DNA of 64,000 bases from BRH-c32 sp041674625 (GCA_041674625.1 JBAYVI010000001.1:80549-144548), one strand, 5' to 3'; counted from the stretch's first letter, positions 42,521 through 51,283 are shown. Numbers and translations are program-made. The notes: generated from the letters alone by a model not told the origin.

Positions 42521-42801
42521 ATTTTATTCTCCAATTCGTCAGCTTGTTTTCTAAGATACGTTGCCTTTGCTGAATTAAATTCTTTTTCTGTTTCATAGGT
42601 GTTTAAGGTTTTATCACAATTCTTACATGATAAACACCAGATATACTTAGGTGTCCAATCCGAATAATGCGAAAAGCAAGAGGAGAACTCAACTTCTCCG
42701 TGCTGACATTTCATTTGCTTTAGTTCTTTTTCAATATAAAGAACACGATCAACTAAAGATGTTATTACTGCCGCTTCTTTCTTAGATAAGTACATAAACA
42801 T
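42517..42801 (-). CDS. hypothetical protein with CxxC pair
   Basis: 94 residues: an N-terminal coiled coil (VLYIEKELKQMKCQHGE) and a CLSCKNCDK group. ATG at codon 3 is an alternative start. No family recognised. Confidence 0.55.
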   Translation of the reverse strand: MFMYLSKKEAAVITSLVDRVLYIEKELKQMKCQHGEVEFSSCFSHYSDWTPKYIWCLSCKNCDKTLNTYETEKEFNSAKATYLRKQADELENKI

Positions 42802-42901
42802 TTAATCACCTACTCCCTCAATTTAACCTACATTTGTCGCCGTGCTTTTTATCGTTTAAATTAAGCGCCTATGCGCATCAAATTTTAAGCATCTGTATGG
42901 T

Positions 42902-43051
42902 TTATTGAACCCATTTATCAAATACAGATTCTATCTCTTTAAAAGAGTAATTACTTTCTACCATATTACAACCGCTATGTCTACTAAAATAATTCAGACA
43001 AAAGTCGATAATGTCAATTTCAGAATATTTTTCTGGAGGATATTCGTTCAT
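42902..43051 (-). CDS. hypothetical small protein
   Basis: 49 residues from ATG 43051 (MNEYPPEKYSEIDIIDFCLN), directly after the previous stop (TAAATG). The next 100 bases downstream hold nothing I can call. Confidence 0.5.
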   Translation of the reverse strand: MNEYPPEKYSEIDIIDFCLNYFSRHSGCNMVESNYSFKEIESVFDKWVQ

Positions 43052-43495
43052 TTATTTAATATACCCGCCAACTCCCTTTGTACTTAAATCAAACGTAACC
43101 CATCCACCAGTAGCCAATCGCCCAACTTGTACTTTTTCTTTATCATGGGTTTTCGTAAACATATAGTTCTGAATTTCGTCCACCTTGAAAAATTTAAAAA
43201 CACGCTCATTAAATTCCAGCAATTCGCTACGCATTGAAGGAGGGAAATTAGGAACAATCGTCATAGACCAATCCTTCCAATGTGTATTCCACTCTTCGTG
43301 CATGGTGAAGAGGAAGCTAGTCTTTGACCGACTAAGAGCTAGCTTCTTGGCTTCTTCCTTGCTAAATGACTTTTCTTCAAGCTTAGAATACTTTGACCAC
43401 CCGATACGGACTCCGTCATCTTGGCTCTTAATGGCGATAAAACACCCTACTGGATTCCCGTTTTTACGAATGTACTTAATTAGTTGTGTTTTCAT
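43052..43495 (-). CDS. hypothetical protein
   Basis: 147 residues following the third SNSSSSSF gene. The first half is beta-rich (CFIAIKSQDDGVRIGWSKYS), the second ends in GGWVTFDLS. It could belong to the radical SAM cluster by position, but shows no shared motif. Confidence 0.6.
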   Translation of the reverse strand: MKTQLIKYIRKNGNPVGCFIAIKSQDDGVRIGWSKYSKLEEKSFSKEEAKKLALSRSKTSFLFTMHEEWNTHWKDWSMTIVPNFPPSMRSELLEFNERVFKFFKVDEIQNYMFTKTHDKEKVQVGRLATGGWVTFDLSTKGVGGYIK

Positions 43496-43516
43496 TTTGC
43501 TTCCTTTAGTTTTGCT

Positions 43517-43981
43517 TTAGTTGATTTGTTTGCGGTTAATAAAATTTGAATAAGTACCGAAATTATTTTTTAAATCATTAAGCATCGTTTCGTCATTCAG
43601 CCCTTTTTCTTTAAAAACGTACTCAACATATTCGTGGTCGTATAATTTCTTTCTACGTTTATTTACTTCTTTAATTTTTTCGAACACAATATCTCTATCA
43701 ATACCATAAGTTTCTAGAAGATATTTTGCTATTCCCGGATAAGAAATTTCTTTAAATTGGCAAATCGGGCATGAAGATTCAGAGTAGCAAGAATCTCCCC
43801 ACCCGTTTTCCGATTGGTCTTCATTCAATAAATGCTCATCGCAAATCACATGGCCGTTGACACATTCAGCGAATCCTAAATCCTCTGGACTTGCATCCCA
43901 ACCTGATTCAGTTGCACTACAAATTTCACAGACAAAAGAACTTGAACTTGAGTTGCTTACAAAATAGTTCCTGGATTTCAT
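43517..43981 (-). CDS. SNSSSSSF-leader protein 3 (cysteine-rich core)
   Basis: 154 residues starting MKSRNYFVSNSSSSSF, then a zinc-binding domain: CEIC, CVNGHVICDEHLL and CPICQFKEI at 18-80, like a RING or B-box arrangement. The helical C-terminal part is unrelated to its two neighbours. It is third in a run of three genes that share only this N-terminus, downstream of a radical SAM gene. Confidence 0.75.
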   Translation of the reverse strand: MKSRNYFVSNSSSSSFVCEICSATESGWDASPEDLGFAECVNGHVICDEHLLNEDQSENGWGDSCYSESSCPICQFKEISYPGIAKYLLETYGIDRDIVFEKIKEVNKRRKKLYDHEYVEYVFKEKGLNDETMLNDLKNNFGTYSNFINRKQIN

Positions 43982-43983
43982 AA

Positions 43984-44349
43984 TTAATAACCTCCCTCAC
44001 TTTCGATAACAACCATATCACTTGAACCGATATTGTTTAATCCATTCTTGCATAGAAAGCTTTCTACCCCACCTTCTTTACTGCTGAACGAACCCATTAG
44101 AATTACCTTTCCTCCTTGAATAGCAGCCTTGGCCTGATTATATCTATCATCTTCTAACATCTCTTCGGCACTATAACAATATCCTTCCACAAAATAACGT
44201 GCTAATTCTTCAACCGTTTTAATTGTATCCCTTGAATATGTCCGCAAATCAACCTCAATTTCCAATTTAACCTTTGGATTGTCTCCGTTTACTGCTACGA
44301 TAAATGAAGAACTTGAACTGTTACTGACGAAAAAGTTTCTCGATTTCAT
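43984..44349 (-). CDS. SNSSSSSF-leader protein 2
   Basis: 121 residues starting MKSRNFFVSNSSSSSFIVAV. The body is an alpha/beta domain (DLRTYSRDTIKTVEELARYF) without cysteines in clusters. Nothing beyond the first 18 residues matches the neighbouring members. Confidence 0.75.
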   Translation of the reverse strand: MKSRNFFVSNSSSSSFIVAVNGDNPKVKLEIEVDLRTYSRDTIKTVEELARYFVEGYCYSAEEMLEDDRYNQAKAAIQGGKVILMGSFSSKEGGVESFLCKNGLNNIGSSDMVVIESEGGY

Positions 44350-44364
44350 ATTAATATCCTTTAA

Positions 44365-44970
44365 TTAATGGTGACTGAATTGTCTATAAGTAAAATATTT
44401 TTCCCAATTGAAATCATGTTCAATTTCACGCCCTAATTCTGTATCGTCTCCGAACTCACCTACCATGAAAAGTTTATATTCTTTAAATTCAGAAATAAAT
44501 TCATCTACTATTTTAACGAACCTAACTCTTACTTCTGGAAGGTCGAACCATTCTTTTTCTACCTTATATTTCGCACTATAATCGTCTTGTTTAATTTTTC
44601 TTTTCGTTATTTCATTATCGGCCCACTGTTTCATAGGAGTTGGCCTTGAAGAGTAAAAGAAACCATTCCCAGAACCATATTCTTCTGAATAATAAAAATT
44701 ACTAGCCAATTCTGATAAAACATTATCTTCATCGTATCCGCTGATTTCTTCCCATGGTTTATTTTCTGCTGATTCTTTTAATTTTTCTAAATCTAATGGG
44801 AATTCTTTTAGTCCCTCAAATATTCCACGCAAAACCGAAATACTTACAGAATCTTGTTTATCGCCAAACCAAACATCTGCCGCTTCTTCTGGAGTTTCAG
44901 GAATTTTGTTTACTCCGATGATAAAGCTTGAAGAACTTGAATTACTTACGAAAAAGTTTCTTGACTTCAT
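44365..44970 (-). CDS. SNSSSSSF-leader protein 1
   Basis: 201 residues starting MKSRNFFVSNSSSSSFIIGV. The acidic body (about residues 25-201) shows no family. It starts 15 bases after the radical SAM stop. The serine codons differ between the three copies (AGT, TCA, TCT, AGC mixed), so selection acts on the protein sequence of the leader. Confidence 0.75.
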   Translation of the reverse strand: MKSRNFFVSNSSSSSFIIGVNKIPETPEEAADVWFGDKQDSVSISVLRGIFEGLKEFPLDLEKLKESAENKPWEEISGYDEDNVLSELASNFYYSEEYGSGNGFFYSSRPTPMKQWADNEITKRKIKQDDYSAKYKVEKEWFDLPEVRVRFVKIVDEFISEFKEYKLFMVGEFGDDTELGREIEHDFNWEKYFTYRQFSHH

Positions 44971-44985
44971 TTAAATCTCCTTTAA

Positions 44986-46014
44986 TTACACATCAAAATA
45001 TGGGCAAGACCTATTATTGCCTTGAATTTTATTTCGCTCAATACAAGTTGATTTCTTAAACCATAAATCCTCCAAGAAATTATTTACACCTGCCATGTCA
45101 ATCCCATCCGTTTCTTTATTTGAAAAAGAACAAGGATGAAATACACCATTTACATCGATATAAGAGCTAAAAGATGCACTTTCGCAAGGCTCAATAGACT
45201 GTTCAAAATGTTTCAAAATACCCCAATCTCTAAACATATCCATCAATTTATTTGCACCACAAGAATCACAGCCATATCTTATGTCATTGAATAAACAGTA
45301 CTTGACAATATGGCTAAATTTTTCAGTACTCAGTTTGTGGTAATTAGTCCCACGACCTTTCTGTTTTAGAGAAAGAAAAACAATCGCATTTAATTTCTCA
45401 AGTCTTGGATCACTCTTTATATCTCTGAGTGTTTCTAGCGTTTGTCTATAAGTTTCTTCGCTGATGAGCATATGCACATTTATTTGGGTCATACCTTTAT
45501 CAGTCAATCGTTTAACGGCATTGTAACAAATATTTTTATCCGCATAGCGAGAAACCGCAACTGCTCCACACAGAGAAGAAAGTTTATCTACAATATCGTC
45601 CGTCAATCTATCGCCGTTTATTGTGACATTAGGGATAATTGTATTTTCTCTACAGTATTCCATCATCTTCCATAATTCGTCTGAGACATCTACATCGCCA
45701 ATTCCAAATGCCGTTTGCGTAAGTAGGTGAATGTTGTTATATTTAGGAAATTTATCAATAATACTCTTGAAAGTATCAAATAACATGTGTTTTCCGTTAG
45801 ATGTATTGGACTTATAACAGTGCTGGCAGCCAAAACTACAAATGCTAGATGCCTCTAAATCGAGAATAAAAGGCCCATACGGAGAATATTCGGGATCGAT
45901 GCTTTTTTTCTCTCCCCATACTTTTGTATTTCCATTTTCCATATTAAAATCATAATTAACATCCGAACTTCTAAAAAACTTTTTATTTTTTTCTATAATA
46001 ATAGTCGGCTTCAT
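44986..46014 (-). CDS. radical SAM enzyme with SPASM-like C-terminus
   Basis: 342 residues. CSFGCQHC (C59, C63, C66) is the SAM-binding iron-sulfur motif. The C-terminal part has CDSCGANK, CESASFSSYIDVNGVFHPCS, and two late cysteines (STCIERN, SCPYFD), as in SPASM/twitch enzymes that modify peptides. It lies directly upstream of three genes sharing an identical 16-residue leader. The start is ATG 46014, overlapping the broken GIY-YIG gene by 32 bases; a related 5' end exists at 46815-46931. Confidence 0.85.
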   Translation of the reverse strand: MKPTIIIEKNKKFFRSSDVNYDFNMENGNTKVWGEKKSIDPEYSPYGPFILDLEASSICSFGCQHCYKSNTSNGKHMLFDTFKSIIDKFPKYNNIHLLTQTAFGIGDVDVSDELWKMMEYCRENTIIPNVTINGDRLTDDIVDKLSSLCGAVAVSRYADKNICYNAVKRLTDKGMTQINVHMLISEETYRQTLETLRDIKSDPRLEKLNAIVFLSLKQKGRGTNYHKLSTEKFSHIVKYCLFNDIRYGCDSCGANKLMDMFRDWGILKHFEQSIEPCESASFSSYIDVNGVFHPCSFSNKETDGIDMAGVNNFLEDLWFKKSTCIERNKIQGNNRSCPYFDV

Positions 46015-46825
46015 ATAAGCACCATCCCTTTGTATTTAAGGTTTTATTTTTATATCTTTCATGAATAATTTTAGGGTCAAACACTTTATTTACATATCTT
46101 TTTAGAGAGGTATAAGATAAACCATTTTCTTTACAAAACCTTTTCACTTCTCCCTTAACCTTTATTATATCTCCGCTTGGCGAAACAAATACCCATTCTT
46201 TCGCATTTGGGTTTTTGAAACCTTGGGTATTATTCCTACAAATCTCTTTTAGCCTTTTAGATTTCTCCTGTCCGTGCAATTCATCAAATTTTCTATGATC
46301 GCCATAACGAGGATTCCCACTACCCTTCAACCTATCCTTGCGCCTTTTCTTACCTTCTTCCGAATTATACCCAGAAGTAGGATCTTTACACCTCAATTTA
46401 TTTGCTTCTCCTATTTTTTTGATATATTGATTTGTTTCTATCGGAATCATCGTATATCCGGTTGGGACCATTCTTCTGTAAATTTGTTAATGGTCCTTTT
46501 TTATCTTTTAGCGTCCCAATTTCATTAATTAGTTTAGCCTCTATCTCATATGCTCTATATTCACTTAAATTTGTTTTTAACTTAACTATCTTGGGAGTAA
46601 GGCCGTCATTAAGGATAGATCTGATTTTATTGTCTTTTATAAAATTTTTATTTTGTTTTAAATTTGATTCATGAAGATGTTTTTATACCTGTAACCCTTA
46701 CCTTTCCCAACATAAAAAATTTCTGGAGGATCTTTTCTAGGATCTAAATAAGCGTAAACATAAGACTCTCCCATATCGCTAGGAATAATCATCGTATTGT
46801 TACCATAATAAAATCTAAAAATCAT
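45983..46825 (-). pseudogene. GIY-YIG homing endonuclease with two frameshifts
   Basis: Three frames make one protein. Frame one gives the GIY-YIG core (YVYAYLDPRKDPPEIFYVGK, then GKGYRYK). A missing A in an AAAAA run shifts it; frame two continues KHLHESNLK, NKIRSILNDGLTP, AYEIEAKLINEIG, GPLTNLQ. An extra C in a CCC run shifts it again to the DNA-binding C-terminus (YIKKIGEANKLRC, GSGNPRYGDH, FCKENGLSYTSLKRYVN). Each shift is one base at a homopolymer. It lies between a cut-off and an intact radical SAM 5' end. Confidence 0.75.
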
Positions 46826-46931
46826 TTTTATCTTTTCCCCATCTATCAAATTTTCCCGTAACCATATTAAAATCGTAATTGTAATCTTCTGACCTGAATT
46901 GTTTTACATTTCTATTAATTTCAAGTTTCAT
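46815..46931 (-). pseudogene. cut-off 5' end of a second radical SAM gene
   Basis: From ATG 46931 (GGAG upstream) the frame gives 38 residues. About 17 of 33 positions equal residues 5-37 of the radical SAM protein at 46014, including SxDxNYDFNM and the WG before a lysine. The match stops at the start of the GIY-YIG gene, where a TAG ends the frame. The iron-sulfur cysteines are missing, so it cannot be an enzyme. Confidence 0.7.
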
Positions 46932-46986
46932 TTTGTTCTCCATAGTAAATTGTATAATTAATTTAACCCCCGTATTCAACACCCAC

Positions 46987-47015
46987 AACTTACTAAACTA
47001 CACCCAATAAGTCAA
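46987..47015 (-). promoter_or_regulatory. sigma70-type promoter of the radical SAM cluster
   Basis: TTGACT, 17 bases, TAAGTT, with TTTAG before the -10. It lies about 55 bases upstream of ATG 46931, just past the stop of the gene at 47021, and would drive the radical SAM and SNSSSSSF genes. Confidence 0.55.
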
Positions 47016-47020
47016 GATAA

Positions 47021-48145
47021 TTATCCCTCAAATAATCCCTGATCGTTACACCATTTCGCAAAATTATCCAAGCTATAATCACTGCACAAATTTCCTGGGC
47101 AAATTTTCGAAACTTCTTCATTTTTACTCTTAAAGATAAATTCAAGGAAATATTGTGCTCTTTTCCCCTTTGACGCCATTGTACCGCTATACAACTCACC
47201 AGCGCACCACGAAGAAAATTTCTTTTTATTTTCTTTATAAAAAGCGTTTAACTTCTTCGTAGCAATCCTGAATTTATTCTCTTCAACAGTATCGAATTTA
47301 ATTTTTTGAATATCCTCAATACCGTTTATCTTTTCTTTTTTGGTTATGCGCAAATATTCTTTCTTCAACTGAATGGTAACTTCTGGATCTTCATCATCCA
47401 TCAAATACCCAGACACTTTAGCTAAATCTGGCTTCTTATCCAAATACTCTAAAAAGTATGATCGTTCTTCTGAACCATAAGAGTTATGTAGAAAACTAGG
47501 CAATCCCGTTTTTTGCAGCGCCTTCTTATACCCATTGAGTGGCATATAATTATAATTAAGAGCAGCTAAAGCGAAATTGTCAATACTTGTTTTTATTTCT
47601 TCTACAGTAAAAACTCTATCTGCATATTCACCAAATTTTCCATTTTTATCAAAGAAAGAAGCACTCAATAATTTCTTCAACATTTTTACTGCTTCTTTGT
47701 AGGTATTCGTATTTGGAAATTTATGGTGAACAATTTTTTTTGAATTCCAGTATTCAATCAATTCCAGTATATGGGCTGGTACTTTTGGCAATGGTTTAGG
47801 TGCTGGAGGTTTTTGTTTTAATGTTCTTTGAATTTGTTTTGGAATTGTAGGGATTGATTCAACTGGTTTGTGTTTTGGAGTTCCTTTAGGTGTGCGTTGT
47901 GGAATTCCTTTGGGAGTTCGTGTTGGCTTAATTTTAACTTGTTCTTCTAAATATTTGTTATACGAATTATCGTTAACAATAGAAAGACATTTTAAATCAT
48001 AATTGTCCCCGTCAATCCTATAACCTAAAGACAAACACCAGTTGGGGGTATTTGGTAGCTTAGATTTCAGAATTTTTACACTTCCAATTGGCAGTTCGCC
48101 TTGATCAAAATTGATTAGAATTGGAACTTCAATAAATTCGCTCAT
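47021..48145 (-). CDS. possible replication-initiation protein
   Basis: 374 residues. A low-complexity proline- and lysine-rich linker (about 75-125, RTPKGIPQRTPKGTPKHKP) separates an N-terminal beta domain from a helical part (ILELIEYWNSKKIVHHKF, YKEAVKMLKKLL, YKKALQKTGLPSFLHN) that resembles replication-organiser proteins of phages and plasmids. The C-terminus has further cysteines. The assignment rests on layout only. Confidence 0.4.
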   Translation of the reverse strand: MSEFIEVPILINFDQGELPIGSVKILKSKLPNTPNWCLSLGYRIDGDNYDLKCLSIVNDNSYNKYLEEQVKIKPTRTPKGIPQRTPKGTPKHKPVESIPTIPKQIQRTLKQKPPAPKPLPKVPAHILELIEYWNSKKIVHHKFPNTNTYKEAVKMLKKLLSASFFDKNGKFGEYADRVFTVEEIKTSIDNFALAALNYNYMPLNGYKKALQKTGLPSFLHNSYGSEERSYFLEYLDKKPDLAKVSGYLMDDEDPEVTIQLKKEYLRITKKEKINGIEDIQKIKFDTVEENKFRIATKKLNAFYKENKKKFSSWCAGELYSGTMASKGKRAQYFLEFIFKSKNEEVSKICPGNLCSDYSLDNFAKWCNDQGLFEG

Positions 48146-48906
48146 TCAGATTCCCCAATCCCATGATGTTTCTTGTGACATTTAGTACATAAACAAATCA
48201 GTTCTTTTAGGTTATCTAACTCGTACCCTAAAATTTTATAATTACTATGGTGAGCGTTTAAGTCAAAACCTTTATGGTTACATAATTGGCACTTAAAATC
48301 AGCCCTTTTCTTAACTTCTGTACTGATAATCTGCCAATATGGAGTTTTTACATAATATTTATAAGCAAGATCTTTAGCTTCGTCAACAACCCATTCCCAA
48401 TCAATTTTTCTCTTCATCTCTCGCAACAAAGAAAGTCTTTCGAAGTGTTTTACGCCGTTGTCTAATTTTATTCTTGGATTTAAATAATTAAAAATAAACT
48501 CATAAGTCTCTTCTTTTATCCTCTCTTTATCTTCTTCTATCCTCTCTTTCTCCGCTTTTTCTTTTTCCTCTTTATTTTTTTCAATAATATCCCAGCACGA
48601 TTGACATATACCTGAACCAATCGTTTGTTTAAACGCCTCTTGAGGTTTCTTATTTCCCCTAATTGCGTTTATAAATTTAAGAATACTTATATTATCTTTA
48701 AATATATGGACTTCTTTATTGCATCTGAAACACCTATGGGCTACTTGAAAAAGGGAAGATTTTCTATTATCGAAAAGTAATTTGACCTTATCTTTGTGAA
48801 ATTTTGCCATACTTACTAAGTCATTTAAATCAATTTGTTCATTATTATTAATTATCGGCGATTGATTTAAAAAGGCAAACACTAAATTTTTTGTTTCTTC
48901 TTCCAC
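48142..48906 (-). CDS. HNH endonuclease
   Basis: 254 residues. The C-terminal core (FKCQLCNHKGFDLNAHHSNY, then ICLCTKCHKKHH) is a textbook HNH nuclease with zinc cysteines. The N-terminal half has CFRC and CQSC pairs and a coiled coil (EKEKAEKERIEEDKERIKEE). It overlaps the gene downstream by an ATGA and may be a homing or restriction-type enzyme. Confidence 0.8.
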   Translation of the reverse strand: MEEETKNLVFAFLNQSPIINNNEQIDLNDLVSMAKFHKDKVKLLFDNRKSSLFQVAHRCFRCNKEVHIFKDNISILKFINAIRGNKKPQEAFKQTIGSGICQSCWDIIEKNKEEKEKAEKERIEEDKERIKEETYEFIFNYLNPRIKLDNGVKHFERLSLLREMKRKIDWEWVVDEAKDLAYKYYVKTPYWQIISTEVKKRADFKCQLCNHKGFDLNAHHSNYKILGYELDNLKELICLCTKCHKKHHGIGESE

Positions 48907-49098
48907 CTATTCGCCCCTTTCATACCTAAACTTTATATTATTTTGCCCAAGGGTAATAATCAATTCAGCCACTGACATTTCTTTCAATCTCTCCCAACTA
49001 AAGTACTGGACTGCTCCTCCAGCTATTTGTATTTCCGATAAAAGATTAGAAAGACAAGTTAGTGTTCTCTCTGGATCAATAATTTGTAATTGTTTCAT
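48907..49098 (-). CDS. hypothetical protein
   Basis: 63 residues (MKQLQIIDPERTLTCLSNLL at the start). No motif recognised. Confidence 0.55.
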   Translation of the reverse strand: MKQLQIIDPERTLTCLSNLLSEIQIAGGAVQYFSWERLKEMSVAELIITLGQNNIKFRYERGE

Positions 49099-49102
49099 TT
49101 AT

Positions 49103-49310
49103 TCACCTTTTGAACCACATAATCCCGAAACCTTGACAGATCCGACATTCTTTGACTCCATTTACAGTATGACATTTTGAGCATCTTCCTATCCACAACC
49201 AAAATTCAGCCATCAAATTACGATATTTAAATCTCCAATAACCCAAGTCCAGCCTCCTCCACTATTGGTTGTGGCTTTTCTTTAGCTAAGTTCAATTTAT
49301 TTTCTCTCAT
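49103..49310 (-). pseudogene. zinc-knuckle mini-gene with frameshift
   Basis: ATG 49310 opens MRENKLNLAKEKPQPIVEEA and stops; the next frame continues YWRFKYRNLMAEFWLWIG with CSKCHTVNGVKECRICQGFG, ending at 49103. Removing one G from a GGG run joins them at AGLGY. The CRICQGFG end is like the CPHCKGFG of the gene at 36987. Confidence 0.5.
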
Positions 49311-49320
49311 TTTAATTAAA

Positions 49321-49617
49321 TTATTTATTTATACTCGCCTTTGCTTCCCGCTCCACAATCCTTAATTCATTTCTTTTAAATTCCAATTCCTTCTCTTCAC
49401 AATCGGCAAGATACTTTTCAAGGTTAATTTTTGCTTCATCCCATTCACCAACTCTCAAATCCAACCCAAGCAAATCATATTTTACTTGATACCATGTATG
49501 AGAATATTTGCAGAATAAATCTAACGGAGCTTGTTGACATTCTCTCTTCATCTTATAAGGGATTAGATATAATTGCCATTGAGTCTGGTAGAATGTAACT
49601 GGTTTGAGATTATTCAT
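49321..49617 (-). CDS. hypothetical protein
   Basis: 98 residues from ATG 49617 (MNNLKPVTFYQTQWQLYLIP), helical with a charged C-terminal half. A longer frame is rejected for lack of a site. Confidence 0.55.
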   Translation of the reverse strand: MNNLKPVTFYQTQWQLYLIPYKMKRECQQAPLDLFCKYSHTWYQVKYDLLGLDLRVGEWDEAKINLEKYLADCEEKELEFKRNELRIVEREAKASINK

Positions 49618-49650
49618 TATTGTCCCCTTATTCACCAATTATAATTTCCA

Positions 49651-49947
49651 TCATTTTACCCCCACAAATCCAAATTTATCTTTACCAATTTCCTTCCACA
49701 TAATCATTTCTTGATCTCTAATCTTAATTTTCCAGAAACATACGGTTTGTTCCCTGACTTTCTTACCAATAAATGATTCGTCAATCCTAATTGTTTGACA
49801 ATCAATCAACTTAGGCACATTAAAATAATATTCATCTGGTTCGGTATATTCTTGAGCTTCACATTTAGAAGCAAGGTACAGAAAAAAGAATAAGGAACTA
49901 AACCATAGCACAGCGCACAATGTCAAGTATTTTGTTCTCTGTTTCAT
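49651..49947 (-). CDS. secreted or membrane-anchored protein
   Basis: 98 residues. The N-terminus is a signal-like helix (LTLCAVLWFSSLFFFLYLAS, 9-28) ending near CEAQ, followed by a beta-rich domain. Its location between short accessory genes gives no hint of function. Confidence 0.6.
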   Translation of the reverse strand: MKQRTKYLTLCAVLWFSSLFFFLYLASKCEAQEYTEPDEYYFNVPKLIDCQTIRIDESFIGKKVREQTVCFWKIKIRDQEMIMWKEIGKDKFGFVGVK

Positions 49948-49949
49948 AA

Positions 49950-50216
49950 TTACTCCCTTATTTCCCTTGCAGCCCTGAACGCCATTTCTATTTTATCATA
50001 GCCAAAATTATATCCCATTTTACCAAACCAATCGCTTGGCTCGTATTTATATTTTATTTTCTTATTCAAAATAAAATCAAGATTATCTCTAACCGTATTG
50101 GAATCATGACACGCCTTGAACATAAGACATGCCGCATACGGATGATATTCTGTTGGAGTAGTTAGCATTCCACATTCTTTACATGGCGTTAAATCTTTAA
50201 TTCTTCTTTGTTTCAT
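49950..50216 (-). CDS. hypothetical protein with CxxC pair
   Basis: 88 residues from ATG 50216 (MKQRRIKDLTPCKECGMLTT), with CKECG near the start and later AACLMFKAC. The longer frame to 50261 overlaps the gene upstream. Confidence 0.55.
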   Translation of the reverse strand: MKQRRIKDLTPCKECGMLTTPTEYHPYAACLMFKACHDSNTVRDNLDFILNKKIKYKYEPSDWFGKMGYNFGYDKIEMAFRAAREIRE

Positions 50217-50217
50217 T

Positions 50218-50427
50218 TTAATGATTCCAGAATAATTTAAGCATTTTTCTTTCTTTGTCAAAAGATGACCTGATTCTATTCATTTCTTCACCCATCCAGC
50301 ATACACAAGCCATCAATTGCTCTTTATTTAATTCTTCGATACTGATACCGTACATGGTTGTGGTATTGAATTTATTTTTATATTCAATAATCAGTTCTTT
50401 AAATACTTCTTCTGTGTGGTTATCCAT
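50218..50427 (-). CDS. hypothetical helical protein
   Basis: 69 residues, helical. It overlaps the gene upstream by eight bases. No motif recognised. Confidence 0.55.
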   Translation of the reverse strand: MDNHTEEVFKELIIEYKNKFNTTTMYGISIEELNKEQLMACVCWMGEEMNRIRSSFDKERKMLKLFWNH

Positions 50428-50599
50428 AAATTCTTGCCCTTGCCAATAGTTTTGCTATTTCTAGTTTAAAACAAAAACTATATTTACCAAACGTTACGGT
50501 TTCTATAACCCCATCTAAAATTCCAGCAGGACCACAAACAAAACGCAATAAATAACATTTTATGTTTGGTTCTTTAGTTTTCATTACTTGTAATTTCAT
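50420..50599 (-). CDS. hypothetical protein
   Basis: 59 residues from ATG 50599 (MKLQVMKTKEPNIKCYLLRF), with AGAGGG just upstream. A longer frame from 50644 starts inside a hairpin and has no site, so it is rejected. Confidence 0.55.
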   Translation of the reverse strand: MKLQVMKTKEPNIKCYLLRFVCGPAGILDGVIETVTFGKYSFCFKLEIAKLLARARIYG

Positions 50600-50641
50600 A
50601 TCGCCCTCTAAAATCAATTTTAAGACGTTTCCATTCCTTAC

Positions 50642-50688
50642 CATGGCACCCTACACGGGACTATTTAAAAACAGTGTAGGGTGCCATG
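50642..50688. promoter_or_regulatory. perfect 15-bp inverted repeat in a leader
   Basis: CATGGCACCCTACAC (50642-50656) is repeated inverted at 50674-50688 with a 17-base spacer. It lies 43 bases upstream of the gene starting at 50599. There is no T tract on either strand, so it looks like an operator or an RNA hairpin rather than a terminator. Confidence 0.55.
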
Positions 50689-50703
50689 CAATCGCAAATT
50701 TGG

Positions 50704-50898
50704 CTATTCCTCGATATCACTCTTGCTTCTGACTCCCTCAACAACCCCTAAACAAAAGAAAACTAAAAACCATCCCCACATCAACGGGCCACCAATTACA
50801 AACGCTATAATTTTTTCATCTTTATGTCTAGCACTTGGAATTAATAAACAAGCAACAAAGAAACAAACCAATGAAACACCAACCCATTCAAGCTCCAT
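50704..50898 (-). CDS. small membrane protein
   Basis: 64 residues with two hydrophobic helices (VGVSLVCFFVACLLI and IIAFVIGGPLMWGWFLVFFC). An acidic end follows (KSDIEE). Possible holin-like size, but not near the lysin; function unknown. Confidence 0.6.
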   Translation of the reverse strand: MELEWVGVSLVCFFVACLLIPSARHKDEKIIAFVIGGPLMWGWFLVFFCLGVVEGVRSKSDIEE

Positions 50899-50930
50899 TC
50901 CCCTCTCCCCTACATAGCATTTATTAGGCT

Positions 50931-51242
50931 CTATAAAACAGGAATTGTCTCTCCGTCTTGTTGGCCAAAGAAAACAACCATTGCTGGAGTTTCTTCACCA
51001 TCCCAGACAAAATCTTTACGAACACATAATCTTGAACCAATCTGACTTTCAGCAATGCGCTCACATTCTGAAATAGCCTCGTTTCGGTGATCAAAGCCTA
51101 TTGTGTGATGGCCTACTGATTTTGAACGAACTAGTTTATCTCCTGGTGAATAACTCGGTTGGGGAGCTTCCCGAAACAATATGGGATGAAATCTGTCCGT
51201 TTTTAAGTTATGTAGGTTTGCAACTACTGGGTTTATAAGCAT
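50931..51242 (-). CDS. conserved small phage protein
   Basis: 103 residues with RFHPILFREAPQPSYSPGDK and RSKSVGHHTIGFDHR; I recall this pattern in phage genomes without a function. It is the last gene before the terminator at 51284-51328. Confidence 0.6.
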   Translation of the reverse strand: MLINPVVANLHNLKTDRFHPILFREAPQPSYSPGDKLVRSKSVGHHTIGFDHRNEAISECERIAESQIGSRLCVRKDFVWDGEETPAMVVFFGQQDGETIPVL

Positions 51243-51283
51243 TTATACTCCTCAAAAAATAAAATCACCACTTGAATAAATAA

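Noticed and set aside
50704..50898. Holin for the SleB lysin
   Set aside because: Two membrane helices and size fit loosely, but it is 9 kb from the lysin and has no family motif.
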